Translations under genes and position numbers: made by a program
The notes under the pieces: model-generated
The model's database searches: none
Told to the model about the DNA's origin: nothing
The model's input: only the letters and a program-made list of their open reading frames with translations
From: Bryobacterales bacterium
GTDB lineage: Bacteria; Acidobacteriota; Terriglobia; Bryobacterales; UBA6623
Direction: 5' to 3'
Assembly (NCBI GenBank): GCA_028819255.1
Contig: JAPPMB010000015.1
Location: 1-64,000 of the forward strand
DNA: 64,000 nucleotides
In this document: in pieces, positions 27,742 to 36,844 of the stretch
Layout: the number at the start of each line of letters is the position of its first letter
How positions within the stretch are numbered: the first letter of the stretch is position 1

Positions 27742-28056
27742 TCAAGCGGGTATCGTTGTGCGCTGCCCGCGCGCCAACCTCCGCCAACTGCGTGCCAGTT
27801 CGTCGCTGCGCACCAGCAGCGCTTCGAATCTTCTGCCGCTGCGGTCGATGAGCGCCTGGATCGTCGCTTCGTGCGCGACCCTCTCCCTCTCGAACTGCTC
27901 CTCGCGCGTGGCGGCCTCGCGACGGTTTGCTCTCTGGGAGATATCAGAATCCCGCTTGGGATTGACTTGTTGGCTCGCCCAGATGCTCACGATCAGAACT
28001 GTGATCGAAACCGGCAGAGGCCAAACAGCTGCCACCACGCCAATCAGTTCCTCCAT
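27742..28056 (-). CDS. Small membrane protein with C-terminal coiled coil, unrecognised
   Basis: 104 residues, no family recognised. One strongly hydrophobic helix (about 5-27) at the N-terminus is followed by a highly charged, Arg/Glu-rich helix (about 40-92) with heptad-like spacing, so a type II or N-anchored protein with a cytoplasmic coiled coil is likely. The ATG at 28056 is preceded by GCGAGGA 4 nt upstream, and a strong hairpin lies downstream. The protein-like composition supports it being real despite its isolated position between two sulfatase genes. Confidence 0.55.
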   Translation of the reverse strand: MEELIGVVAAVWPLPVSITVLIVSIWASQQVNPKRDSDISQRANRREAATREEQFERERVAHEATIQALIDRSGRRFEALLVRSDELARSWRRLARGQRTTIPA

Positions 28057-28305
28057 ATGTCCTCGCTCTACAGAAACTCCCCACCGGGTTCCGGCCCATC
28101 GCTTCCGCTGCGGGGTCGCTGGCTTCCGCTCCCGGCATCCGGCGAGGCCGGGCTAACGCGTGGTCTGCGGGGATGCGATGAAGTGCCGGGCAGACGGTCG
28201 TCGCGAGACCCCGGCAACCGTCGGTCCGTATCTACAGTGGTTGCGGATGGTCAATACCAACGCTCACAGAACGGCAACACGGCGAATTAGCGTCCGCCTG
28301 TACGC

Positions 28306-29754
28306 TCAGGGCTGCAGGATCACGGGCGTGGGCGAGTCCACGGTCCCGGGCGGACGTTGACCGCTGCCCGGATGCCCTTGGTCTCCCAGTTCAGATCTTG
28401 CTTCGTCGGCAATCGCGTTGAGTTGCGCGACGACGTCGGGCCGGTCCGCCGCGAAGTCCCTCAGGCATCCGGGATCGTCCACTACGTTGAACAGCGCGGG
28501 TCCGTCAGGACCGCCGCGTTCGAAGTGCGGATGCCGGGGTCCGGGCTCCTCCAGTGCCACGAACAGCTTCCATGGACCGGACCGCACTGCCTGCAGCCGA
28601 TCCTCGAAGTAGTAGTAGAGGTTCTGGCGTGGCGAGCGGGCCTCTCCGTGACCCAGCAGCGCATCGCGGATGTCCATCCCGTCGATAGCCCGATCGGTCG
28701 AGACCGACTGCCCGCTGATCGACAAGAGTGTGGGGAGAAGGTCCAGCATGCTCGTCAGTGCGGCGGTTTCCGAGCCCGCCGGTACGGTCCCCGGCCACCA
28801 GGCGATCGCGGGCACCCGAAATGCGCCTTCCGCAGTCGTGTAGCCCCTCCCGTGCAGTGGCAGGTTGCTGCCCCGTGCCGGGCTGGAAGGGTCCGCGGCC
28901 AGCGGAGCCCCGTTGTCCGAGGTCCAGAAAACGAGAGTGCGCGCATCCAGACCGGTCGCGACCAGCTTGTCGAGAACCTGTCCGGTGGACCAGTCAAGCT
29001 CTTCCACCGCATCTCCCCAGGCGCCGTTCAGGCTCCGGCCCCGAAACGTCTCGCTGGCAAACGGCACCCGCTCGCTTCCGGGCATCGCATGCGACAGCAG
29101 GAGGAAGAAGGGCCGGTCCCGGTTGGCCTCGATGAACTCGAGCGATCGTTCCGTGTACCGCCCTGTCAACAGGTTCCGGTCGACCGGCGCCTCGATCACC
29201 GTCTCGTTCTCCATGAGCGGCAGAGGGGGCCAGCGGTGGCCCTGGAAGCGCTCCAGGCCCTGGCCCCGTTCCCGTGTCATGTCGTCGCTGTATGGGATTC
29301 CGAAGTACGAGTCGAACCCGTGCCGCGTCGGGAGGAACTCCGGCTGGTCCCCGAGGTGCCATTTTCCGACGAGCGCGGTCGCGTAGCCGCGCTCCCGCAG
29401 GATCTCTGCGACAGTCTCCTCGTCGGGGTTGATGCCGTACGGGGAAACGGGTCTCAGCACGTGCCCGTCACGCGGTGTGACGTGCAGCCCGACGCGCTGC
29501 GCATAGCACCCTGTCAGCAGGCTCGCCCTCGACGGCGTGCAGACTCCGGCGCTGGCATAGAAGTGAGTCAGCTTGCGGCCTTCGCGGGCCATTCGGCTGA
29601 GGTGCGGCGTCCTGTGCAGTGTCGATCCGAACGGCTCCGTGTCCCCGTAGCCGAGGTTGTCGCACAGGATGACGATGAAGTTCGGGGGCCGCTCCGTCCC
29701 GTCGGGGCAACCGGTCAGCGCCGCCAGGAGCAGCGCTGTGTGAGCCGCCCGCAT
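28306..29754 (-). CDS. Type I sulfatase, lipoprotein (third gene of PSD1-DUF1501-sulfatase operon)
   Basis: 482 residues with a short leader ending in a good lipobox (L-T-G-C16), so probably a lipid-anchored periplasmic or surface enzyme. Core landmarks: FIVILCDNLGYGD (metal Asp32, Asn33), the signature VCTPSRASLLTG with Cys72 as formylglycine precursor, LVGKWHLGD (Lys-x-x-His), LLLSHAMPG and FWTSDNGAP. Its ATG overlaps the DUF1501 stop by one base (TGATG), so translation is coupled to the upstream DUF1501 and PSD1 genes. This is the clearest link in the window between the PSD1/DUF1501 proteins and breakdown of a sulfated substrate. Arylsulfatase A-like; substrate unknown. Confidence 0.9.
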   Translation of the reverse strand: MRAAHTALLLAALTGCPDGTERPPNFIVILCDNLGYGDTEPFGSTLHRTPHLSRMAREGRKLTHFYASAGVCTPSRASLLTGCYAQRVGLHVTPRDGHVLRPVSPYGINPDEETVAEILRERGYATALVGKWHLGDQPEFLPTRHGFDSYFGIPYSDDMTRERGQGLERFQGHRWPPLPLMENETVIEAPVDRNLLTGRYTERSLEFIEANRDRPFFLLLSHAMPGSERVPFASETFRGRSLNGAWGDAVEELDWSTGQVLDKLVATGLDARTLVFWTSDNGAPLAADPSSPARGSNLPLHGRGYTTAEGAFRVPAIAWWPGTVPAGSETAALTSMLDLLPTLLSISGQSVSTDRAIDGMDIRDALLGHGEARSPRQNLYYYFEDRLQAVRSGPWKLFVALEEPGPRHPHFERGGPDGPALFNVVDDPGCLRDFAADRPDVVAQLNAIADEARSELGDQGHPGSGQRPPGTVDSPTPVILQP

Positions 29755-31196
29755 CAGGAGAAAATCGATTCGATGACTTTCCCGCCGAAGTCAGTGAGTT
29801 TCTCGTGCCGGCCGTTGTGCAGATACCAGAGGCGGTTCTGGTCAAGTCCGAGCGCGTGCAGAATCGTCGCGTGGAAGTCGCGCATGCCGTAGGGCTTCTC
29901 GGTTGCGTGAAGACCGAACTCGTCGGTCTCGCCGATCGACTGGCCTCCTAGCACTCCGCCTCCCGCGAACCACATCGTGTATCCGTGCGGGTTGTGGTCG
30001 CGGCCGTTGCCGCTCTCCGATGTCGGCAGGCGGCCGAACTCCGCTCCCCAGATGACCAGCGTCCGCTGCAGGAGTCCGCGCTGCTTGAGGTCTTCCAGCA
30101 GGGCCGCCACAGGTCGGTCGCTGTGCCCCGCCATCTTTTCGTGGTTCGCCTTCAGATGCTTGTGCGCATCCCACTGCATGCTCAGGGGGCCGCCGCCCGA
30201 ATAGATCTGGACGAACCGGACGCCGCGTTCAACGAGCCGCCTTGCGAGAAGGAGCCGCGTTCCGAACTCCCTGGTCCTGTCCTCATTCAGACCGTAGGCA
30301 GCCTTGGTCGCGTCGGATTCCCTGGACAGGTCCACTGCCTCCGGAGCATGCGACTGCATGCGGAACGCCAGCTCGTACGCCGCGATGCGGGCCTGCATCT
30401 CGCTGTCGAAGTCGCCGGCGTCCAGTTCGTTCATGTTCTGCAGGAGGTCCAGCATCGCCCGCTGTCGGCTCGAGCTCATTCCCTCGGGGCGTCGCAGGTG
30501 AAGGATCGGGTTCGGGCCGGGACGCAGCAGCGTGCCTTGGTAGACGGAGGGCAGGAAGCCCTGGCTCCAGCAGGAAGTGCCCCCCTCAGGCGTGCCTTCC
30601 GGCTGGGGCATGACCACATAGGCCGGCAGATTCTCAGTTTCCGAGCCCAGACCGTACGTAACCCACGACCCGATGCTCGGATGCGTCGCGAAGAGCCGGC
30701 CGTTGTGCACCTCGTACATTGCGGGCGCATGGACCACGCTCCGTGTGACGAACGACCGCACGAAGCAGATGTCGTCGACATGCCGAGCAACGTTCGGGAA
30801 GAGGTCCGACACCGGCAGTCCGCTCTCGCCGTACCGCCGAAAGTTCCACGGGGTGCCGAGAATCGGATTGGTGCCGTCCGTGAACTGGCCCCCGACCTTG
30901 CCGAAGCTCTCGGGGAGGGGCTGGCCTTCGCGCTTGTTGAGCAGCGGCTTCGGGTCGAACGTGTCCATGGAGCTTGGCGCGCCGACGTTGAAGATGAAGA
31001 TCACCGCGTCCGCCCTCGATTCGAAATGGGGCGGCCTGGACCGCAGAGGATTCTCGATTCGCGCCGCCGCGGACCTGCCGGCCAGCAGGTGCTGTAGGGC
31101 GATCGCACCGAAGCCGTTCGCGGCGCGGCAGAGGATGGTGCGGCGGGTCAGACCTCGAAGGGTCTTGCGTGCGCTACGGTCTGTACACGAATTCAT
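29754..31196 (-). CDS. DUF1501 protein (operon with PSD1 and sulfatase)
   Basis: 480 residues. The leader [19 protein letters not shown] resembles a Tat signal. Landmarks: [75 protein letters not shown] and [17 protein letters not shown]. It overlaps the preceding PSD1 gene by about 23 nt and the following sulfatase by 1 nt. Here the canonical GGPSH segment reads GAPSS, as in many family members with a DTFDPKP end. It is the middle cistron of a tight three-gene operon. Confidence 0.92.
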   Translation of the reverse strand: MNSCTDRSARKTLRGLTRRTILCRAANGFGAIALQHLLAGRSAAARIENPLRSRPPHFESRADAVIFIFNVGAPSSMDTFDPKPLLNKREGQPLPESFGKVGGQFTDGTNPILGTPWNFRRYGESGLPVSDLFPNVARHVDDICFVRSFVTRSVVHAPAMYEVHNGRLFATHPSIGSWVTYGLGSETENLPAYVVMPQPEGTPEGGTSCWSQGFLPSVYQGTLLRPGPNPILHLRRPEGMSSSRQRAMLDLLQNMNELDAGDFDSEMQARIAAYELAFRMQSHAPEAVDLSRESDATKAAYGLNEDRTREFGTRLLLARRLVERGVRFVQIYSGGGPLSMQWDAHKHLKANHEKMAGHSDRPVAALLEDLKQRGLLQRTLVIWGAEFGRLPTSESGNGRDHNPHGYTMWFAGGGVLGGQSIGETDEFGLHATEKPYGMRDFHATILHALGLDQNRLWYLHNGRHEKLTDFGGKVIESIFS

Positions 31197-33360
31197 TGCG
31201 GTTCAGCAGGGCCAGCGAAAAATCGCGGAGTGCCTCGGGGCCTGATGCGAGAAACGCCTGTGCGAGCTGGTCCTCGTACTCGGACGGCTTGCGCGCCAGG
31301 GTGAGCTGGAACGCCCGCTCCACAACACAGCCGGTGCCTTCTTCGGCGCACTCGCGTCGCAGCCGGTCTGCAAGAGCACGGGACTGGTCCTGCATGAAGC
31401 CGCTGTTGAGAAGGCTGAGAGACTGGAGCGCGTGCGTGGACGTCTGTCGTACCGAGCACGATGTCATGGTGTCAGGCTGGTCGAAGTTTGCGAGGAAGGG
31501 AAGACGGACGGTCCGCTTGTTCAGCAGGTACAGGCTGCGCCGGTCGTGCTGGGAGAGATCGGGCGTCACGGGCCAGAGATTGTCGGGCTCGGCCTCGGTG
31601 AAGATGAGGTCGTAGACCTCCTGTTCGATGGGCAGCCGGACCGGCTTGCCAGAAAGCGATCGATTGAGCCGTCCGGATGCGGCAAGCGCGCTGTCCCGAA
31701 TCGCCTCTCCCGAAAGCCGTCGGCGGTGGGCGCGCCAGAACAGGGCGTTTCCTGGATCCACAGCCGCCTTTGCCTCCTCGATGTCGGCTGACTGGCGGTA
31801 GGCGCTCGACAGCACGATCAGCCGGTCCATCGCCTTGACGCTCCAACGTTCACCGGCGAACCGCAGCGCGAGCGCGTCGAGCAGGTCCGGATGGGAAGGC
31901 ATCCCTCCCAACAGGCCGAAGTTGTTGGGGTCGGCCATGAGACCGCGGCCCATCCTGAATTCCCATATCCGATTCACCATGACCCGAGCCGTCAGAGGGT
32001 TCCTCGGGCTTGTCAGCCACTTCGCCAAAGCAGCCCTGCGGCCTTCGCGCCCTGCGGGGGCTTGGAATCCAAGCGCCCCGAGGACTGCTGGAAATCCGGG
32101 ACTAACGGGATCACCCCGCCGCCTGTAGTCGCCGCCGTGGAGGACGAACGTGCCGGGCGGATCCTCGAGGTTCTCGACGGCGAACGCCGCCGGGGGAGGA
32201 TCCGGCTTGTGCAGCTCCAGGCGGTGAAGCCGTTGGCGGAGCGCGGACCTGCGCTCCTTCACTTCCTCGGGCATCAGGGGCAGGATCTCGTACCAGACGG
32301 GCTTGATCTGGGACCCGGCCTCCTTGGCCAGCCTGACCTGCTCCTCGTCGCGCTGGTCCTCCGGAACCGCAAGAGCCTCTAGGAATTGCCGGGCCAGATC
32401 CAGGCGTTTCCGTTCAAGAACGGTCTTCGCGTACGGAGCCTCGATTTCCGCCAGCCGGTCCTTGAGCGGCTTGACGGCCGCCTCATGGAGGGCAACCGCC
32501 TGGTCGTGGGAACCGGTCTCGACGTCGTTCGCGGTCAGGATGTCCTTAATGTCCGTAGCACCGAAGAAGGCTTCCAGCCGGTAGTAGTCCGCCTGGCTGA
32601 TCGGGTCGAACTTGTGGTCATGGCACCGGGCGCACTGAACCGTCAGGCCCAGGAGCGCCTGGCCGACGCCGAGAGCCATCTCGGTGACGACTTCCTGACG
32701 TGCCTCTTCCTTGTCCTGGTTGCCGCCGACGATATGTCGCGGGCCCGCTCCATGGAAGCCGGTTGCGATCAGCGCGTCCTCGTCGCCGGGGTACAGCTCG
32801 TCGCCGGCCACCTGTTCACGAACGAACCTGTCGTACGGCTTGTCCTCGTTGAAGGACCGCACCACATAGTCGCGGTACCGCCAGCCGTGCTCCCGGTATC
32901 CGTCGCGCTCGAAACCGTCCGTGTCGGCGAATCTGACCACGTCAAGCCACTTCTGCGCCCAGCGCTCACCGTAGTGCGGCGACGCCAGCAGGGAATCCAC
33001 AAGCCGTTCGTACGCACCCGGCGATTCGTCTTCCAGGAACGTCTCAGCCTGTTCCGGGGTCGGCGGCAGTCCCATCAGGTCGATGCAGACGCGCCTCAGC
33101 AGGCGCTCTCTCGATGCACCCGGAGAAGGCGTCAGCGCCTTTGCCTGCAGGCCCTGCCACACATGGGAGTCGATCACCGTTCTCGTCCACTTCGTAGTCG
33201 TCGGCGCCTCGGAAGTTGGCGAGGGGCTCTGGAATGCCCAGTAGGACCCGGCCGGATTCGACGCCTCAGCGGCAAGGGCTGCGGCCGGGACGAGAGCCGC
33301 GATGATGCACGCCACCATGGTGGCGCAACCGGCTGCAGCACCCGCCTTCACGTCAGACAT
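31174..33360 (-). CDS. PSD1-type protein (DUF1549 + DUF1553) without the N-terminal PSCyt1 domain
   Basis: 728 residues from ATG 33360, with GGAGA 8 nt upstream. A signal peptide (about 9-30, ending AALAAEA) leads almost directly into DUF1549 ([50 protein letters not shown]). The [13 protein letters not shown] heme-like motif is near residue 240. A coiled-coil-like middle (about 265-370) and DUF1553 ([34 protein letters not shown]) follow. Unlike the other two PSD1 proteins it lacks the first CxxCH cytochrome domain. It is the first gene of the PSD1-DUF1501-sulfatase operon. A start at 33435 is open but gives a poor leader. Confidence 0.9.
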   Translation of the reverse strand: MSDVKAGAAAGCATMVACIIAALVPAAALAAEASNPAGSYWAFQSPSPTSEAPTTTKWTRTVIDSHVWQGLQAKALTPSPGASRERLLRRVCIDLMGLPPTPEQAETFLEDESPGAYERLVDSLLASPHYGERWAQKWLDVVRFADTDGFERDGYREHGWRYRDYVVRSFNEDKPYDRFVREQVAGDELYPGDEDALIATGFHGAGPRHIVGGNQDKEEARQEVVTEMALGVGQALLGLTVQCARCHDHKFDPISQADYYRLEAFFGATDIKDILTANDVETGSHDQAVALHEAAVKPLKDRLAEIEAPYAKTVLERKRLDLARQFLEALAVPEDQRDEEQVRLAKEAGSQIKPVWYEILPLMPEEVKERRSALRQRLHRLELHKPDPPPAAFAVENLEDPPGTFVLHGGDYRRRGDPVSPGFPAVLGALGFQAPAGREGRRAALAKWLTSPRNPLTARVMVNRIWEFRMGRGLMADPNNFGLLGGMPSHPDLLDALALRFAGERWSVKAMDRLIVLSSAYRQSADIEEAKAAVDPGNALFWRAHRRRLSGEAIRDSALAASGRLNRSLSGKPVRLPIEQEVYDLIFTEAEPDNLWPVTPDLSQHDRRSLYLLNKRTVRLPFLANFDQPDTMTSCSVRQTSTHALQSLSLLNSGFMQDQSRALADRLRRECAEEGTGCVVERAFQLTLARKPSEYEDQLAQAFLASGPEALRDFSLALLNRNEFVYRP

Positions 33361-33500
33361 TATAGGAGTCTCCGGCCGCCCAAGTGTGGGCTCTGACGCC
33401 GGTCCGAGCACCGCGCCAGGCACGGGCGCCGGCATGCGGCTGGAGACGCCCCCGTTGGCCTCCGGCTCTCATTGTGGACTCGATCCACACTGTCACACGG

Positions 33501-33735
33501 ACACAGCTGGCAAAGTGATCGGCGAGGTGCATACCAATATCAGACGCGCATCGGCCTGGGATTGCTGAAGCAGGAGGGCGTGAATTGGATGTGTCAGGCG
33601 CTGGTGGCAGGGAAACTGTCGCGCAGCGGGCTGGCCCGGGACCTGGGCCTCGGGGACTGCTGGCTGAATCCCAACCACGAGCCCTGCGTGGCCTCGGCGG
33701 CCAGGGCCCTGCCACAGCATGCCTAAACCTGTCGG
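33501..33735 (+). mobile_element. Decayed DUF4338/DruA-like gene fragment (N-terminal part), inverted copy A
   Basis: 224 bases (33501-33724) align without gaps to the reverse complement of 36512-36735, mostly identical by eye. The plus-strand translation (RIGLGLLKQEGVN..., LSRSGLARDLGLGDCWLNP) resembles the N-terminal region of DUF4338 proteins, a family seen in IS-like elements and in the Druantia DruA protein. The frame then ends and nothing of the rest of the protein follows. It is a non-functional remnant. Confidence 0.65.
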
Positions 33736-33892
33736 CACTGCCCCATCGCCGTTTCGCCGCCTGCCAGAGGGCTATGCCAAGGCAATTCACCACGACCACG
33801 GACTCCGACCTTTCTCACTCTCTCAACCGTGGTCCTGCGACAGCAGGGTTACCGCGCCGCCGCTCGAATGCAGGCCGAGCCCGACTCGGGCC

Positions 33893-35371
33893 TCAATGAT
33901 CTCGGCTTTCGTTGCGCGGCTTCCGCGGGATGGCAGACGCGGGATTCCTTCGGCGCTCGCCGAGCTCGGAGAGCAGCTCCGATTGAGCGGAAAGCGAATC
34001 CGGAGCCGTCGGGGCCAGCACCGCCTTGAGTAGTGGGGGTGTGGCGAGGGTCGTCAGCATGACCATCGCAACGACGGCCGAAAAGGTCTCGGGGCTGAAT
34101 ACCGGTGCCCCCGCGACCATTACCGTGGAGCCGACCCCCGCGAAAATCAGCCCGACCTCTCCTCGTGGGATCATGCCGACCCCGACGGCCCAGCGGTTGA
34201 CACGCTTTTCCAGGACGCCCGCGGAGCAGACTTGCTTGCTGGCGATCGCCACCAGGGTCAGTACCGCCGCGAACACCAGCACCTCAGCGAACGCGAATGA
34301 GTGAAGATCCACACGCAGCCCCATGAATACGAAAAAGACAGGGACGAAGATCGCTCCGATCGGCTGAATGGCGCTGTCGATCCGGCGCGTCGGCGCCTGC
34401 TCCCCGAAATGTAGCGTGATCGCGCGATCGATGACGAGCCCTGCGACAAAGGCGCCGACGATATCCGCGAGTCCGATCAAGTCGGCTAGCGCCGCCATGG
34501 CGAAGCAATAGGCCACCGACAGCACGAGCGGGATCGTCTTGGATTGGAACCTTTGGACGATGCCCATCAAGGGGACAATCACCGTGCGGCTCATCAGCAG
34601 CGATCCCGCGAGAAATCCAATTGCCTTTACGAGGATCAAGAGGATCGGAAAGAGCGAGACTCCCGTCCCTGCGCCGGAATCGGCGGATTCCACCAACCCG
34701 AGCACGAAGGCCAGCACGATCAGGCCGAGGATGTCGTCCACGACCGCGGCTCCCAAGATCACCTTCGACTCCGGCGACTTCGTCTTCCCCATGTCCTGAA
34801 GCACGCGGGCGGTGATTCCCACGCTCGTAGCGCAGAGGGTGGCACCGACGAACAGATGCACGAACCACTCGGCGTCCTCGGGCAAGAACGCCCACGACGC
34901 GGCAGTGCCGAGCAAGATGGGGGCGACGACCCCGAGTGATGCGACGGCGAGCGCCGAGGGCCCAACTTCAAGCAGCTCCTCCAGATCGGACTCAAGGCCG
35001 ACCTCGAAGAGCAGGAGGATGACCCCGACCTCTGCGGCGACAGCCAGAAACGGTGCCTCCTCCAGAACATCGAACAGGTGGATTCCCGCAAGGCTCAGGT
35101 TGCCGAGAACGACTCCGCACAGCAGCTCGCCTAGGACAGGCGGCTGGTTGAACCGCTCGAAGACTTCGCCACCGACTTTGGCTGCGACGAGGATGATCGA
35201 GATTGCCAGCAGGAAGACAGTCGCATCCTCCTCGTGGCCCCCGCCGCTGATTTCGGCGATCAGCCACCAGCCGAGGGCAGCGACCGCGGACAATGCCACA
35301 AGCCGACCGGGCCACACTGCTGCGGACAGCCGATCGAGAAGCGGTAATTCCTGGCGTGCTCTACCGGACAC
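33893..35371 (-). CDS. CPA2-type cation:proton antiporter (Kef/NapA-like)
   Basis: 492 residues with about 12-13 hydrophobic helices. It has the paired Asp motif typical of CPA2 exchangers (GAAVVDDILGLIVLAF, near residue 205), the GELLCGVVLGN helix (about 80-90), GVILLLFEVGLESDLEEL and the late PRGEVGLIFAGVG helix with Arg/Glu. No C-terminal TrkA-N domain is present. The start is GTG 35371 with GGAGAAG 8 nt upstream. It exchanges Na+ or K+ for H+ across the inner membrane. It lies isolated between two inverted IS-like remnants and close to the Mrp antiporter operon, perhaps brought in with them. Confidence 0.88.
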   Translation of the reverse strand: MSGRARQELPLLDRLSAAVWPGRLVALSAVAALGWWLIAEISGGGHEEDATVFLLAISIILVAAKVGGEVFERFNQPPVLGELLCGVVLGNLSLAGIHLFDVLEEAPFLAVAAEVGVILLLFEVGLESDLEELLEVGPSALAVASLGVVAPILLGTAASWAFLPEDAEWFVHLFVGATLCATSVGITARVLQDMGKTKSPESKVILGAAVVDDILGLIVLAFVLGLVESADSGAGTGVSLFPILLILVKAIGFLAGSLLMSRTVIVPLMGIVQRFQSKTIPLVLSVAYCFAMAALADLIGLADIVGAFVAGLVIDRAITLHFGEQAPTRRIDSAIQPIGAIFVPVFFVFMGLRVDLHSFAFAEVLVFAAVLTLVAIASKQVCSAGVLEKRVNRWAVGVGMIPRGEVGLIFAGVGSTVMVAGAPVFSPETFSAVVAMVMLTTLATPPLLKAVLAPTAPDSLSAQSELLSELGERRRNPASAIPRKPRNESRDH

Positions 35372-35535
35372 GATATCTTCTTCTCCAGCCCGCCGGGCCC
35401 GGTTGGCTTGTCACTGCCGACCCTCCATTGTCCGCCGTACGGCCTCGCGCGGGCTTGGTCACCGCCTGGCGGGGTCCCAGCCGCGACTCGAGCGGCGCGG
35501 TTCCGGAGGGGGCGCCTGTGCTCCGGGCCTTCCCT

Positions 35536-35853
35536 TCAGGAAAGGTGCATGACAACCATCTGGGTCTCGGTCATCTCCTGCACTGCCAAGCGCGGGCCCT
35601 CCTTCCCGAAGCCGCTCTCTTTGAGGCCTCCGTACGGCATCAGTTCTGGCCGCCACTGGGCACCCCGGTTGATGTGGATGTTGCCGGAATCCACCTCCTG
35701 AGCGAACCGTTTCGCCTTATCCGGGTTTTCCGTGAACACCGCCGCCGACAGGCCGTAGCTGGTGTCGTTCGCGGCAGCGATGGCCTTGTCCACGGACTCG
35801 AAGCGGATCAGGCCCACGGCCGGCCCGAAGAGTTCGTCCCCGGCAATGAGCAT
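35536..35853 (-). pseudogene. Aldehyde dehydrogenase C-terminal fragment
   Basis: About 105 residues match the last fifth of NAD(P)-dependent aldehyde dehydrogenases: ELFGPAVGLIRFESVDKAIAAANDTSYGLSA, AVFTENPDKAKRFAQEVDSG and MPYGGLKESGFGKEG. The family is about 480 residues; the NAD-binding region and catalytic Cys are absent. The frame breaks near 35853, where sequence adjoining the DUF4338-like remnant begins. A truncated gene left by an insertion or deletion, not expected to be active. Confidence 0.8.
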
Positions 35854-35929
35854 TTCCCTGTGGCACCTTCCGCGCCGTCTTCAGGCTCAAGGCAGCGTTG
35901 CCGGACCGCTCGACGCGAATCCTGATTCT

Positions 35930-36735
35930 TCCCCGCTTCCGGCCCGGGTGTCAAGTTCCCGCCGAATCCCAGGGCGGACCAGCGCGGGGTCGGCGCTGTC
36001 TTCCGGGCCGGCTTGTGCATTGACGGGCTCTTTTCGGGGGTGCGGGTTCCGGACGCCGGGACCGGCCCAAGCGACACGAGCGCGCCGCGTTTCCGCCCAG
36101 AGGACTCGTGCGCGACCCAATCCCACCGCCTCTCGCAGCCGTCCCGCACGAGGGTCCGGTACCAGAATCAAGACAGTCGCATTTCCACCCGCTCGCCGTC
36201 TTGGCGGCAGGTGGCTGGAAGCGGCGCGCGGATTCCCGGCCTCCCACGTTGGCGAGAGACGCGTGGTTGAAGTCGCGCCGATTTTTCCCGAACAGAGCGC
36301 CTACGCCCTCGCCCGCTACAGCCACTCTCGGGATCCAGTGGTCGACAGCCTGGAATGGGGCCGCGGGCACGGTTCCGAAAAGTTTCTGCATGCCGCCCAG
36401 CGTGCCGAAGACCTCCGATTCCAGCAGCCGGCTCAGCCGGCAGCCCGGAGCCCGAGCCGCACACTGGGGGTGATGCTCCTCCAGCATGGGCCGGGGGCGG
36501 GCCCGGCCCGGAGGCAGGCTGCGGCAGGGCCTTGGCCGCCCAGACCACGCAGGGCTGGTGCTTGGGATTCAGCTAGCCGTCCGCGAGGCACAGGCTCCGG
36601 GCCAGCCCGTTGCGCGACAGTTCCCCTGCCGCCAGCGCCTAACGCAGCCGATTCACGCTCTCCTGCTTCAGCAATCCCAGGCCGATGCGCATTTGATCTC
36701 GGTATGCCCCTCGCCGATCACCTTGCCAACTGTGT
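35930..36735 (-). pseudogene. Decayed DUF4338/DruA-like gene, inverted copy B (near full length)
   Basis: On the minus strand, segments in three frames together recall a DUF4338 protein. They include MRIGLGLLKQESVNRLR, ELSRNGLARSLC and LNPKHQPCV (with in-frame stops at two Trp positions), EEHHPQCAARAPGCRLSRLLESE with VFGTLGG, and a late ESSGRKRGA segment with PRKEPVN. Several frameshifts and stops make it a pseudogene. Its first 224 bases match copy A at 33501-33724 in inverted orientation. DUF4338 occurs in transposon-borne proteins and as DruA in Druantia defence; here an IS origin is more likely because it is repeated and flanks broken genes. Confidence 0.62.
36512..36735 (-). repeat. Inverted repeat partner of 33501-33724
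   Basis: Ungapped 224-base match, mostly identical by eye, in opposite orientation to 33501-33724. The two copies are about 2.8 kb apart and enclose the antiporter gene and the aldehyde-dehydrogenase fragment. Both copies are inside DUF4338-like remnants. Confidence 0.85.
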
Positions 36736-36844
36736 TTGCGTGACTGCGGTCCGACTCTCCCCGGCAGCAGAAATGTTAGCGATAATGTTCTGAACTGTCC
36801 CCGCGTCGTCACGGAACGATGGAGAACGGGAGTGGGCAGCGACT

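Noticed and set aside
27369-27851. 160-residue plus-strand ORF
   Set aside because: Composition is Arg/Ala/Cys-mixed without hydrophobic pattern or motif; it runs antisense into the better supported small membrane-protein gene.
35930-36735. An active Druantia (DruA) defence gene
   Set aside because: Stops and frameshifts break the frame, no other Druantia genes are nearby, and a second inverted partial copy points to a mobile-element origin.
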